Source: Bdellovibrionales bacterium
GTDB taxonomy: Bacteria > Bdellovibrionota > Bdellovibrionia > Bdellovibrionales > Bdellovibrionaceae
NCBI GenBank assembly: GCA_018266295.1
Contig: JAFEAQ010000011.1
Span: forward strand, 905,626-969,625
Length of the DNA: 64,000 nt
Reading direction: 5' to 3'
Part shown: piece after piece, positions 18,059 to 26,298 of the stretch
Layout of the letters: every line of letters begins with the position of its first letter
Numbering within the stretch: position 1 is the stretch's first letter
The notes under the pieces: model-generated
What the model was told of the DNA's origin: nothing
Database searches by the model: none
The model's input: the letters and a program-made list of their open reading frames with translations, nothing else
Translations under genes and position numbers: made by a program

Positions 18059-19501
18059 ATGCAAAATTTTGACGTAGTAGTTATCGGTTCTGGTCCTGGT
18101 GGTTACGTAGCAGCGATTCGCTCGGCTCAACTCGGTTTTAAAACCGCAGTTATCGAGCGCGAGTTCATCGGCGGCGTGTGCTTGAACGTTGGTTGCATCC
18201 CTTCGAAGGCGATGATCACAGCGACCCACCTTCTTCACAAGGCTCAGCATAACTTTAAAGACATGGGCCTGAATATCAAAGGCAGCATCGACGTAGACAT
18301 GAAACAACTCGTGAAATGGAAGCAATCTGTTTGCGATAAAATGTCTGGCGGCGTGAATCAGCTTTTGAAAGGCAACACAGTGACTGTTCTTCGCGGCGAT
18401 GCGGAGTTCAAGTCTTCTAAAGAAATCACTGTGAAATCTTCTTCAGGCACTGAGTCTGTTCAAGCAAAATACTTTATCGTAGCTACGGGTTCACGCCCGA
18501 TTGAAATCCCTGGTTTCAAATTCGACGAGAAAGACGTTGTATCCTCAACTGGCGCATTGGCTTGGGATGAAATTCCTAAGCGTGTTGTGACGATCGGTGG
18601 CGGTTACATCGGTCTTGAGATCTCTTCGTACTTGCGTAAGCTTGGCTGCGAAGTGACCGTAGTTGAAGCACAAAGCTCGCTCTTGGCGGGTGTTGTCGAT
18701 CCAGACTGCGCACAAATCGTGACTCGTAAGCTTGATAAATCCGGCGTGAAAATCATGTACGGCGCAAAAGCAAAAGGTCAGAAAAAAGTAAAAGACGGTT
18801 ATGAAGTCACTGTTGAAGTAAATGGCAAAGAAGAAACAATCAAGTGCGACAAGATCCTTGTGACTGTGGGCCGCCGTCCAAACGGTGACCAAGCTAACTT
18901 GAAAGCTGCAGGCATTGCAGTGGACGAGCGTGGTTTCGTGAAAGTCGATGCTCAACGCCGCACGAATGTTCCAAATATCTTTGCGATCGGCGATATCGCT
19001 GGTCAACCGATGTTGGCTCATAAAGCTTCCCACGAAGGTATCTTGGTGGCTGAAGTTCTTAAAGGTTACAACCGCGTTTACGATGCGAAAACAGTTCCAG
19101 CTGTTGTGTTCACAGATCCAGAAATCGCAGCAGCCGGTATGACTGAGGCTGAAGCGAAGGCAAAAGGTTTCAACGATTTGAAAATCGCGAAATTCCCATT
19201 CGGTGCTAACGGCCGCGCAGTCAGCATGATGGAAACAGAAGGTTTCGTGAAAATGATCGCGGACGCTAAGACCAATGTGGTATTGGGCGTTCACATCGTG
19301 GGCCCTGAAGCTTCAAACTTGATCTCTGAAGCCGTTCTCGCAATCGAAATGGGCGCACGCCTTGAAGACATCGCGCTTTCTATCCATCCTCACCCTACTT
19401 TGGGCGAAACAATGATGGAAGCTGCTGAAGCAACTTTGGGCCACGCGATCCACATCATTCAAAAGCCGCTGACAAGCGCTAGTAAAAACGCTCACGCTTA
19501 G
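18059..19501 (+). CDS. lpdA: Dihydrolipoyl dehydrogenase (E3)
   Basis: 480 residues, FAD flavoprotein that reoxidises dihydrolipoamide with NAD+. The sequence shows FAD-binding GSGPGGYVAAIRSAQLG, the redox disulfide GGVCLNVGCIPSKA, NAD-binding GGGYIGLEI, and the catalytic His-Glu HPHPTLGET near the C-terminus. It lies 10 bases behind the E2 gene with an AGGAGATAAC ribosome site, so both are translated from one mRNA. The gene ends at a strong terminator. Confidence 0.97.
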   Translation: MQNFDVVVIGSGPGGYVAAIRSAQLGFKTAVIEREFIGGVCLNVGCIPSKAMITATHLLHKAQHNFKDMGLNIKGSIDVDMKQLVKWKQSVCDKMSGGVNQLLKGNTVTVLRGDAEFKSSKEITVKSSSGTESVQAKYFIVATGSRPIEIPGFKFDEKDVVSSTGALAWDEIPKRVVTIGGGYIGLEISSYLRKLGCEVTVVEAQSSLLAGVVDPDCAQIVTRKLDKSGVKIMYGAKAKGQKKVKDGYEVTVEVNGKEETIKCDKILVTVGRRPNGDQANLKAAGIAVDERGFVKVDAQRRTNVPNIFAIGDIAGQPMLAHKASHEGILVAEVLKGYNRVYDAKTVPAVVFTDPEIAAAGMTEAEAKAKGFNDLKIAKFPFGANGRAVSMMETEGFVKMIADAKTNVVLGVHIVGPEASNLISEAVLAIEMGARLEDIALSIHPHPTLGETMMEAAEATLGHAIHIIQKPLTSASKNAHA

Positions 19502-19524
19502 TTCGTAGTTTAAAAGTTAAAAAC

Positions 19525-19556
19525 AAAGGCCCGGTGATAAACCGGGCCTTTTTTTA
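19525..19556 (+). terminator. Intrinsic terminator after lpdA
   Basis: AAAGGCCCGGT (19525-19535) pairs with ACCGGGCCTTT (19541-19551) around GATAA, with a long T run. It also overlaps the end of the convergent gene at 19554. Confidence 0.92.
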
Positions 19557-20765
19557 TTTTCTCAAACTAAAGACGGCCGAACATTTTGCGCCTTCATAAG
19601 AGACTCGATGGAATGTTTCTATGAAAGATTCCTGAGTCAGGTCAAAGGATCGCATCTCTTGCGAAAAGAAATTCTTTTCCAAGAATGCTTGAGCCAGATC
19701 GGCTTCAGTGCGATTGCTGTACTGCCAACGCGAAATCCAATCTTTTGGCCGACGCAGACTGGTTGTAAAGGCCTCGGCCATTCCGATCCCGAGGCTTCCG
19801 GCGGCATAAGAGTTCATCCAATTAAAACTGTCTTTAAAATCGCGTACTTTCTCGGCCCAGCGTTCTTTCTGTGGAACCAAAGCCTCCTGCTGCACAGCTG
19901 TCCGCGGTTTTAAATCAGGATATTGAGCACTCACGAGTTCCAATAGCTGTTTTGCCTCTGGCTCTGGACGGCGGCCGAGTTCAAAAATCGTATGATAGCG
20001 GACCAAGGAGTCAGCATCCTTGAGACCCTCTTTATAAACGGCAAACACTGATGGATCTTTGATTTTCCCTAAGGCAGAGATCGCATAAAGCCTTGTCACA
20101 ACATACAAAGAACGCAGCGACGACTCTGCCAAGGGCACGATTTCTTTTTCTGTTCTTCCTAAGAGAGCAAAAGTGGCCTCCGCTTTTTCTGCATGATGAA
20201 CGCTGCTGAGACCCGCTTTAATCATGGATTGAATGTTTTTATCTTTAAAATCAAAATTGACCAGCATCTTGTAAGCCGCTGCACGGACCATGGAATCTTT
20301 TGATTTAATCGCAAGTTTAAAAAGCTCCAAACAATGTGGCCGATCACAATTCTGCAGGCTTCCAACCATTTTACGCAGAGGAAATGGACTTTGGATGGCA
20401 CTGTAGACTCGAATAAAAGAATCCGTAAAACCTGGAAAATCAGCGAAGCGACCGTAGTTGTGAATCAAAACGTCCCTGGTAATGTGTTGTAGGTGATTTC
20501 TGAGCGAACCATTGAGACCTTGAGTAGAGATCGGATAGCCGGGAACTTTGGTTTCTTGCAGGATGATGAATTCCGCCAATGAGAGTGCCGCGGGATCTGT
20601 GCTTTCTAAAAGACGTTCGGCGGCTTCGTATTGTCGATCGGACCGCTTCTCAGACAGGCCCACCAAAATAGAGGACATTGTCGGCTCGAAAGCCCCCAGA
20701 GCGGGAGCCGCCAGGGCTTTTCCGAAAGACAAGAAAATCATCGCGAACACAAAGGCTCTTTTCAT
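19554..20765 (-). CDS. Exported HEAT-like helical repeat protein
   Basis: 403 residues from ATG 20765, set by AGAGGAGG upstream and by the signal peptide MKRAFVFAMIFLSFGKALAA. The frame is open 68 codons further upstream, but that part lacks a ribosome site. Residues about 90-290 contain repeated helix pairs such as DSMVRAAAYKMLVNFD, VVTRLYAISALGKIKDP and SLVRYHTIFELGRRPEP, resembling HEAT/PBS-lyase repeats that bind proteins. No enzyme motif. Its end overlaps the lpdA terminator. Monocistronic. Confidence 0.82.
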   Translation of the reverse strand: MKRAFVFAMIFLSFGKALAAPALGAFEPTMSSILVGLSEKRSDRQYEAAERLLESTDPAALSLAEFIILQETKVPGYPISTQGLNGSLRNHLQHITRDVLIHNYGRFADFPGFTDSFIRVYSAIQSPFPLRKMVGSLQNCDRPHCLELFKLAIKSKDSMVRAAAYKMLVNFDFKDKNIQSMIKAGLSSVHHAEKAEATFALLGRTEKEIVPLAESSLRSLYVVTRLYAISALGKIKDPSVFAVYKEGLKDADSLVRYHTIFELGRRPEPEAKQLLELVSAQYPDLKPRTAVQQEALVPQKERWAEKVRDFKDSFNWMNSYAAGSLGIGMAEAFTTSLRRPKDWISRWQYSNRTEADLAQAFLEKNFFSQEMRSFDLTQESFIETFHRVSYEGAKCSAVFSLRK

Positions 20766-21085
20766 AAGGCCTCCTCTTGCCTTTTTGAGGTGCAAAGGCG
20801 AGACCTCGTAAGGACAAAGAAAACGGACCTGCAGTATCAAAAAATAAGACAGTGACGTAACTGGGAAAACGGGAGCGCAAGAACGCGCGAAAATTTTCCC
20901 GATTGTTGTCCGGGGCAACTTCGCCTGTTCCTGGCATTGGAAATGCGGGCGGCAATCGCTTTCCAGCAAAAATCTATATCCTAGATACCAAAGAAGATAT
21001 GAAGGGCCGAGTTCAGCTGATCCTAATGATCTCGCTGGCTGGCAGCCCTCCCGATCTTGTCGGCGTCGATGTAAATTGCAAATAA
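20766..21085. other. Gap upstream of the HEAT-like gene, no confident gene
   Basis: About 320 bases that should contain the promoter of the minus-strand HEAT-like gene. A 60-codon plus-strand frame at 20903-21085 has no ribosome site and no protein-like composition. The stretch 20960-21080 has several short complementary segments (GGCCGAG with CTCGCTGGC, and GCCGA with TCGGC) and runs into the terminator at 21086, so a plus-strand small RNA is conceivable but unproven. Confidence 0.3.
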
Positions 21086-21120
21086 AAAAAAAGCCCTGGC
21101 TGCGAAGTCAGGGCTTTTTT
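21085..21120. terminator. Bidirectional intrinsic terminator
   Basis: AAGCCCTG and CAGGGCTT form the stem core around GCTGCGAAGT, with A runs on the left and T runs on the right. It suits the minus-strand gene ending at 21155 and any plus-strand transcript from 20.9 kb. Confidence 0.88.
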
Positions 21121-21154
21121 GATTGAAGAATGTATTAAGAACAAGGGATTGAAT

Positions 21155-21658
21155 TCAAGAAAGTCGATAAACGATTGGTGGCGTGAATTTATGAAACTCT
21201 TTTCTCGTCTCAGGCGTCAACTTTCGAAAGGCTTGTGGCGAAATCACAAACTGTTTCTTACCCATTGAATAAACCATGGAAACAGCTTCACCAACGATTT
21301 CAAGCGAGTTGTTTCTGAGAGACCCGATAGCGGCTGCACCAACGTGGCCGTTCATAGCAAATTTGCTACCGGGTAGTCTCTTTTGAGCCCATTGGTCAAC
21401 TTCGGTTTTGAGGTGAATCATGGCTTTTACGCCCGCATCGACCTGATCAGAAGGAAATGCAGCGATTCCACTGTCATTGGAGAATTTGATAACTCTTCCA
21501 CCAAATTTATCAACAGCCTTTATGGATAACTCGCTGAATTCTTGTAGAACTTCTAGAACAGTTTGCGGAGAGTTACTTCTATAGAAACTTCCAAAATTTG
21601 TAAGATCAAAGAGGGCGACAAAATACTCTTTTTGTTCAGACATGGCCTGAGCTTGCAT
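21155..21658 (-). CDS. Stand-alone class III nucleotidyl-cyclase-like domain
   Basis: 167 residues that are almost entirely one adenylate/guanylate cyclase homology domain. FVALFDLTNFGSF and VIKFSNDSGIAAFPS align with the two metal-binding Asp segments, and both Asp residues remain. The later dG.aVN.AaRL segment reads EIVGEAVSMVYSMG, so the Asn and Arg that stabilise the transition state are Ser and Met. Activity is therefore doubtful unless partner residues are supplied. No sensor, HAMP or signal peptide is fused. AGGAG lies five bases before the ATG. Monocistronic. Confidence 0.8.
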   Translation of the reverse strand: MQAQAMSEQKEYFVALFDLTNFGSFYRSNSPQTVLEVLQEFSELSIKAVDKFGGRVIKFSNDSGIAAFPSDQVDAGVKAMIHLKTEVDQWAQKRLPGSKFAMNGHVGAAAIGSLRNNSLEIVGEAVSMVYSMGKKQFVISPQAFRKLTPETRKEFHKFTPPIVYRLS

Positions 21659-21869
21659 ACGAACTCCTAACGCTTTTAGTTTTGTTTGCAGTCGACCTGG
21701 TCATTCGACAGTAATGAAAGGAATCGTCAGCCCATATGTCTGACAGTTAGACTAAGCATTTCTGAAAAGAAGGCTCCGTGCAAGCATGAGAATGGCGCAT
21801 CAAAACCAAATACTTTCGAGCAAGCAACTGGTCACAAACACACAGACTTGCTGTTCCAGACAATACTTT
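21659..21869. other. Gap between cyclase-like gene and Asn-rich gene terminator
   Basis: Presumed promoter region of the minus-strand cyclase-like gene. A 110-codon plus-strand frame over 21686-22018 lacks a ribosome site and overlaps the terminator and the 3' end of the Asn-rich gene, so it is not accepted. No other gene seen. Confidence 0.4.
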
Positions 21870-21905
21870 TAAAATTAAAAAGGCCCGCTGTGAAAGCAGG
21901 CCTTT
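21870..21905 (-). terminator. Intrinsic terminator of the Asn-rich protein gene
   Basis: AAAGGCC (21879-21885) pairs with GGCCTTT (21899-21905); on the minus strand the hairpin is followed by TTTAATTTT. The 28-base repeat at 21932-21959 lies between it and the gene. Confidence 0.85.
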
Positions 21906-21931
21906 GGAAAAGCGGTATTAATTCGAAGCGC

Positions 21932-21959
21932 CGCGTCCGGAAAGAGGACCTGGCACCTA
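21932..21959. repeat. 28-base repeat, copy A, supplies the TAG stop
   Basis: Matches the copy at 47462-47489 at 25 of 28 positions, including GGACCTGGCACCTA. The CTA at 21957-21959 is the complement of the stop codon of the Asn-rich gene, so the repeat contains the stop. A small GTCC/GGAC stem can form inside it. Confidence 0.75.
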
Positions 21960-24218
21960 TTGCTGGCTTGGATCTTCCGTCAAATCTACGCAAGCCAAAT
22001 CAGTCATGCGTTGCTTGATTCTCAGAGCCCAGTCGCGGGTGTAGCTCTTCACCAAGCCGTCTTTGATCGATGCGATAGTTGAAGGGATGTCTTTGTTGTA
22101 AGCCGCTGCTGCGACGGCCGCCTTCGAGTAACCACGGCACATTTTTACGAGGGGCGCGTCTTCAGAGCGGTTGTCGTAAACATAGGGCTCAATCATGTTA
22201 CAGAAAGCATCGGACGCTGCCAAATGGTCGATCGCAGCTGTCCAGTGGTTCCACACGTCTGTTAACTCGCGACAAACGTTGTCGTGTTCTTTCGTGCCGA
22301 GTGGCAGAGTCTTCAAGTTGAAGTTAACCAAGTTCTTTGCAGTCTGGGTATCCGCGTCTATCTGCTTTTTATTAATTTGGTAATAAGCCGGGTAAGTCGG
22401 AATCGTCTGACCTGACTTCGTCATTTTGTACGCACGAGAACGGAGGGATGTTAAACCGTCGTTGAAACGATTCACTTCAGCTCTGTGCAAACCATTCACG
22501 TATTCAAACCACTTCAACACTGGTGAAGAAGAGATGTAGCCGTTTTGGAAAAGACCACGGCGAACTTTACCCACTTCAGAGTCGATTTCAGACTGAGTGA
22601 TCACGTTCGCATAAGCTTGGAGCTTATCCAAAGACTTCGTTACACGGTCCGCTTGGTATTGCTTCTGATTCAAAGAAGACAAACGAGCTTTGTACTGGCC
22701 GTATTCTTTGTTTGAAGCCAAAGACTTCTCAACACCGTCTTGAGCGAGTTTCACGAGTTGCTTCGCTGTTGTGCCCGATTGCTCGATCGTCTCAAGGAAA
22801 GATTTTGAAGTCTGCGCACACGTATTGAAGTTTACTTTACCCGAGAATTGGTTCGCAGCCACTTGCTCGAGGCTCTTCATCGCCATCATCGCGCTTGTTT
22901 TCAACGCTTGAGCTTGCGGTACGTTTGAAGAACCGTAAACCAACATCGCCTGATCAAGGCTCGCCATATACTGTGACACGTAAGAGTTTTTATCTTTCGT
23001 CATCACAGCCAATTGAACGCCCATAGAGCAAATCTTCAAAGGATCTGTCGTGCTCGTAACGAACTGTTTACTCATTTCAAGCTGGCTACGAGCCGCTGAA
23101 ATAGTCGTGTTAATTTCATTCGCGGCAGCATCGATCGCATTCTTACGGTCCACCAAGCTATTAGAGCCGCCTGAAAGGCCACTGATCTTCGCACTAAACA
23201 GTCTTTGTGAAGCCGTCAAATCCGTCGTGATCTTAGAGATCTGTTCCTGACGTGACTTAATTAGGAATTTATACTTCTGATCCAAACGAATGAATTGGCA
23301 GGTATTCTCTACGATCGCACGGCGAACATCCGCCTGGTCAATCTTCACCGTGTTCTCTTCGATGATCTTCGTCATGCTGCTGACAGCACCTGTGATCACG
23401 CTGCCACCCACGATGAATGGAACAGCCGCGGCACCACCCGTTGTAAGGGTTGCTGCCATCAAAGCATACGGAGTCAAGCCGTTGATAACATCATTAATAG
23501 AAGTCGCGATTTGGCCGGCACTCATGCTCTCGCGACATTCTTTTCTGAGAAGATCCGTTTGCGCAAAAGAGTTCGCAATCGAAGTCGCGGCACGAATCGC
23601 GATATCCACGCGGTTTGAAATATCCGCCGCCGTTTCAGGCTGGATGGTGTCCGGATTCTCTACATACCCACGGAGGTCCTTCACCGCGTCGGCAACTGCT
23701 TTGTTGTTATTAATGATACCTTGAACGTCGACCTTAGAATCACCCGCGCAAGCCGGTGAAGTCACAGCGGAGTTCAATGCATTTACTGCGCTCAAGATGT
23801 CGTTATAAGGAACGCTCTCGAACAAGTTACACTGGAAATCATCGCTGATTCTCGATTTAGAAACAGACTGATAACCGTCCGTATTGCCGCTACGGTTTCT
23901 ATTCCCGTTGTTATTGTTATTATTACGGTTCTGATTGTTATTGTTGTTGCGATTCTGGTTGTTATTATTATTGCCGTTCTTGTTCTGATTATTATTGTTA
24001 TTACGATTGCCGTTGTTGTTATTACCGGAACCGTCTTCAGGACCGAAGAGCTCATCAATCAGACTTTTGTTCACGTTCGATGTTTCAATAGGAAGAATCC
24101 CCGCATCGTTAGGATTCGATGTGGGCGCGGCAACGGCCGGCTTGATCTGTAAACTTAACGACATAAGGATGGCCATACCCATTCGGCTACCACGTACTAC
24201 AAATTGGGAACCCTTCAT
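21957..24218 (-). CDS. Large exported Asn-rich protein
   Basis: 753 residues. The first 31 residues form a signal peptide (MAILMSLSLQIKPAVA-A). Residues 66-112 are a low-complexity tract of N5 runs broken by QNR and GNR. Beyond it, a long helical region holds a hydrophobic stretch near 255-285 (ALMAATLTTGGAAAVPFIVGG) that could be one or two membrane or buried helices, coiled-coil segments, and about ten cysteines. The family is unrecognised; I think it is Bdellovibrio-type specific. The last codons (DPSQQ) run directly into a repeat that supplies the stop. Surface or periplasmic location is inferred. Confidence 0.85.
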   Translation of the reverse strand: MKGSQFVVRGSRMGMAILMSLSLQIKPAVAAPTSNPNDAGILPIETSNVNKSLIDELFGPEDGSGNNNNGNRNNNNNQNKNGNNNNNQNRNNNNNQNRNNNNNNGNRNRSGNTDGYQSVSKSRISDDFQCNLFESVPYNDILSAVNALNSAVTSPACAGDSKVDVQGIINNNKAVADAVKDLRGYVENPDTIQPETAADISNRVDIAIRAATSIANSFAQTDLLRKECRESMSAGQIATSINDVINGLTPYALMAATLTTGGAAAVPFIVGGSVITGAVSSMTKIIEENTVKIDQADVRRAIVENTCQFIRLDQKYKFLIKSRQEQISKITTDLTASQRLFSAKISGLSGGSNSLVDRKNAIDAAANEINTTISAARSQLEMSKQFVTSTTDPLKICSMGVQLAVMTKDKNSYVSQYMASLDQAMLVYGSSNVPQAQALKTSAMMAMKSLEQVAANQFSGKVNFNTCAQTSKSFLETIEQSGTTAKQLVKLAQDGVEKSLASNKEYGQYKARLSSLNQKQYQADRVTKSLDKLQAYANVITQSEIDSEVGKVRRGLFQNGYISSSPVLKWFEYVNGLHRAEVNRFNDGLTSLRSRAYKMTKSGQTIPTYPAYYQINKKQIDADTQTAKNLVNFNLKTLPLGTKEHDNVCRELTDVWNHWTAAIDHLAASDAFCNMIEPYVYDNRSEDAPLVKMCRGYSKAAVAAAAYNKDIPSTIASIKDGLVKSYTRDWALRIKQRMTDLACVDLTEDPSQQ
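23883..24023. repeat. Low-complexity Asn-codon repeat within the gene
   Basis: Codes residues 66-112 of the Asn-rich protein: repeats of about eight codons of the type NNNNNQNR. Both AAC and AAT codons are used, so it is a protein-level repeat that can still slip in length. Confidence 0.85.
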
Positions 24219-24485
24219 AATAGAACTCCTTTGAACGCAAAATGATTCAGGTCCAATGGATGCACGGAAGGTGCCACAACCAATTCGTTTTTAGCTGTCT
24301 ACGGGACATCATGGCTGTCTCAATCTTAGACAGGGGCCTAAAATAGGCGCCACTAACACCCCTGGGAACCAATTTCGTCAGATCTGGCATGCCAGTTCGA
24401 ATATAGAGGCGGTTCGTGAGAAAGCGTCCCGGCCGATGTTTTGCTTTATTTAAAAGTAAGTACTGTTTTAGGAGCAAAACCAGCC

Positions 24486-25040
24486 GTGAGAACATTTTTA
24501 GAATTTCAGCACCATATAGAATTACACCGAGAACGCGTTATTAAGTTAGGCCTGACCCTCGCTCAACACCAGTTTCCCCGCCTGCACCGCGGGATTCTAG
24601 CGGATTTCCTAGCCTTACATGATTTTTCAAAGACCATCGTCTCCCGATCTCAGCTTCCTCAGTTTAATTACTCTCACCGCGATTTGCCGGTACAGAGACT
24701 TTATACCTTCTATGGCCGCACTCCAAAAACTGAGAGCGAAATGCAGCGTTTGATGGACATTATTACCGATATCAACGACATCGATAAAAAAGTCGGCGAA
24801 GATTTCTTTGCCAAACACCCGCAGCTTTCCTGGGGTGTTCAGGAAGATTTCTATACTATTGAAAGAGTCGCAGACCTTGTCGATCGCAGCCTGGATCCCA
24901 TGGCCGCTGAAGAATTTGGTCATTCGATGTTGCTGGCAAGTGAATACATTGATGACCCTTACATGTCTCGGCTTTCTTTGTGGCTTGAAAGTCATTACCC
25001 GCAGATCACAAAAAATCTCAGTTTCTCGACTGTTTCATGA
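24486..25040 (+). CDS. HD-like helical protein, unknown function
   Basis: 184 residues from a GTG at 24486, 11 bases behind AGGAG (24470-24474); an upstream ATG frame start has no ribosome site. The protein (VRTFLEFQHHIELHRERVIKLG) is helical and contains ADFLALHDFSK, reminiscent of an HD-type metal site or of the DUF5662 family, but the other ligands are not clear. No signal peptide. It is followed by thpR after 12 bases and is probably co-transcribed with it. Confidence 0.75.
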   Translation: MRTFLEFQHHIELHRERVIKLGLTLAQHQFPRLHRGILADFLALHDFSKTIVSRSQLPQFNYSHRDLPVQRLYTFYGRTPKTESEMQRLMDIITDINDIDKKVGEDFFAKHPQLSWGVQEDFYTIERVADLVDRSLDPMAAEEFGHSMLLASEYIDDPYMSRLSLWLESHYPQITKNLSFSTVS

Positions 25041-25052
25041 TATTGATAAGGA

Positions 25053-25670
25053 ATGAAGAAACTATTTCTTGCGATTGCGACCCAAGAAGGACTTGAGCCC
25101 TCAGGTCCTCAAATCATAAAAAAATTAAGAATGAATGCGGATCAACGCGATCTCGACATTCGCTGGGTGCCGCTGGAAAACTACCATGTGACATTGGTTT
25201 TTCTGGGGAACACCCCCGAAGACAAGCTTCCGGAAATTGAAGCGATCATGCATGAGAGCGCTTCCGCCACCTCTCCATTTCAGCTAAAAATTTCTGATAT
25301 TGGTGCTTTCCCGGATGAGTTTTCTTCGCGCGTACTTTGGTTTGGAGTGCAGAACTCGCGCACTCTACGAGCGCTACAAGATAACCTGTCACAAAAATTC
25401 AGAGATCATCACTATCGCCTCGAGGACCGTGCTTACTCTCCGCACTTGACAATCGCGCGGCTTCGCAACCCGCACAAAACAAAAGACATGATGTCGCCTT
25501 TTCGGCGAAAGAAAATCGGTAAAGTCAGTGTTTCAGAAATTGTTTTGTATGAAAGTGTCGGCTCGGCACCCTTTCCGGTTTATAAGCCACTCCTGAGAGT
25601 GCCTTTAACCGGAGAGCCCGTAAATTTGGACGAAGACTCTAGCGAGAATTCTTTTTCAGAAGCTGAGTAA
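25053..25670 (+). CDS. thpR: RNA 2',3'-cyclic phosphodiesterase (2H family)
   Basis: 205 residues, LigT/ThpR family, which opens 2',3'-cyclic phosphates on RNA ends. Two HxTx motifs are visible: YHVTLVFLG near residue 45 and HLTIARLR near residue 132, the catalytic pair of the 2H fold. The last 20 residues (VNLDEDSSENSFSEAE) are an acidic extension. The gene overlaps the convergent exported-protein gene by 32 bases at the 3' ends. Cytoplasmic. Confidence 0.93.
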   Translation: MKKLFLAIATQEGLEPSGPQIIKKLRMNADQRDLDIRWVPLENYHVTLVFLGNTPEDKLPEIEAIMHESASATSPFQLKISDIGAFPDEFSSRVLWFGVQNSRTLRALQDNLSQKFRDHHYRLEDRAYSPHLTIARLRNPHKTKDMMSPFRRKKIGKVSVSEIVLYESVGSAPFPVYKPLLRVPLTGEPVNLDEDSSENSFSEAE

Positions 25671-26298
25671 GCGCTGCCTGATCCTGCTGCTCCGGAGAAG
25701 AAGCTTTGCCCTCTAAATAGAGCAAATTTCTTTGCGCGCGATCATTGATAAACGTATTGTCTGAACGAGCCAGCACACGTTTGAGTGTCTCGGCTTGGCG
25801 GATAGACTCGACAGCCTGCCCCCGAATGATTTCTTCTTGCGTAGTCAAACGGCCTTCATGTGTTTCCGGAATCGGCGCCGTCGCAATAGCCTCGAGACTT
25901 TCTTGCGCTTTCGCCAACGTGCTTTCACCCAAAATATAAACAGACAAGAATCTTTGATCGCCGTTCAGGTTCGGATTTAAAGCATTTTGTTGAAGGCTCG
26001 GAACGTCGGACTCTTGCATCTTGTCGGCCAATTCCTTTAAACGCTTCTGCACTTCTTCCGGGTGATCGTTCAATTGAGACATCGCAGCCGCTTCTTCCTG
26101 AACTTGGGCTGCGAAGTTTTCAGCGGGCTTTACAGCCACCGGCCTCACGCTTTGAGAAGCGCTCACAGCAGCAGGAGAAGAGGTGGAGTTTGTCGCGTGC
26201 GCCAAAGGGCTGTTCGTTTCAATCTCATGCAGATTGCGCCAGGCCGTGCCCACCGCAATCAACAATCCTACTATCACCACTGCCTGAAGCTTCTTCAT
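25639..26298 (-). CDS. Exported or membrane-anchored protein, HEAT-like tail
   Basis: 219 residues. An N-terminal hydrophobic segment (LQAVVIVGLLIAVGTAW) is an anchor or uncleaved signal, followed by a Ser/Ala/Pro-rich linker (about 35-60) and a helical domain. Its ATG overlaps the stop of the metzincin-motif gene by one base (TAATG), so translation is coupled. Function unknown; by context it may assist the peptidase-like protein. The 3' end overlaps thpR. Confidence 0.82.
   Translation of the reverse strand: MKKLQAVVIVGLLIAVGTAWRNLHEIETNSPLAHATNSTSSPAAVSASQSVRPVAVKPAENFAAQVQEEAAAMSQLNDHPEEVQKRLKELADKMQESDVPSLQQNALNPNLNGDQRFLSVYILGESTLAKAQESLEAIATAPIPETHEGRLTTQEEIIRGQAVESIRQAETLKRVLARSDNTFINDRAQRNLLYLEGKASSPEQQDQAALTQLLKKNSR

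Noticed and set aside
20903-21085. 60-codon plus frame upstream of the terminator
   Set aside because: No ribosome site and low coding quality; a small RNA is a more likely explanation if anything is expressed.
20960-21085. Riboswitch in the region before the terminator
   Set aside because: Compared by eye with TPP, SAM, cobalamin and cyclic-di-GMP class I consensus; no consistent match.
24247-24495. 82-codon minus frame between Asn-rich and HD-like genes
   Set aside because: No ribosome site, atypical residue mix, and it occupies a probable promoter region for divergent genes.
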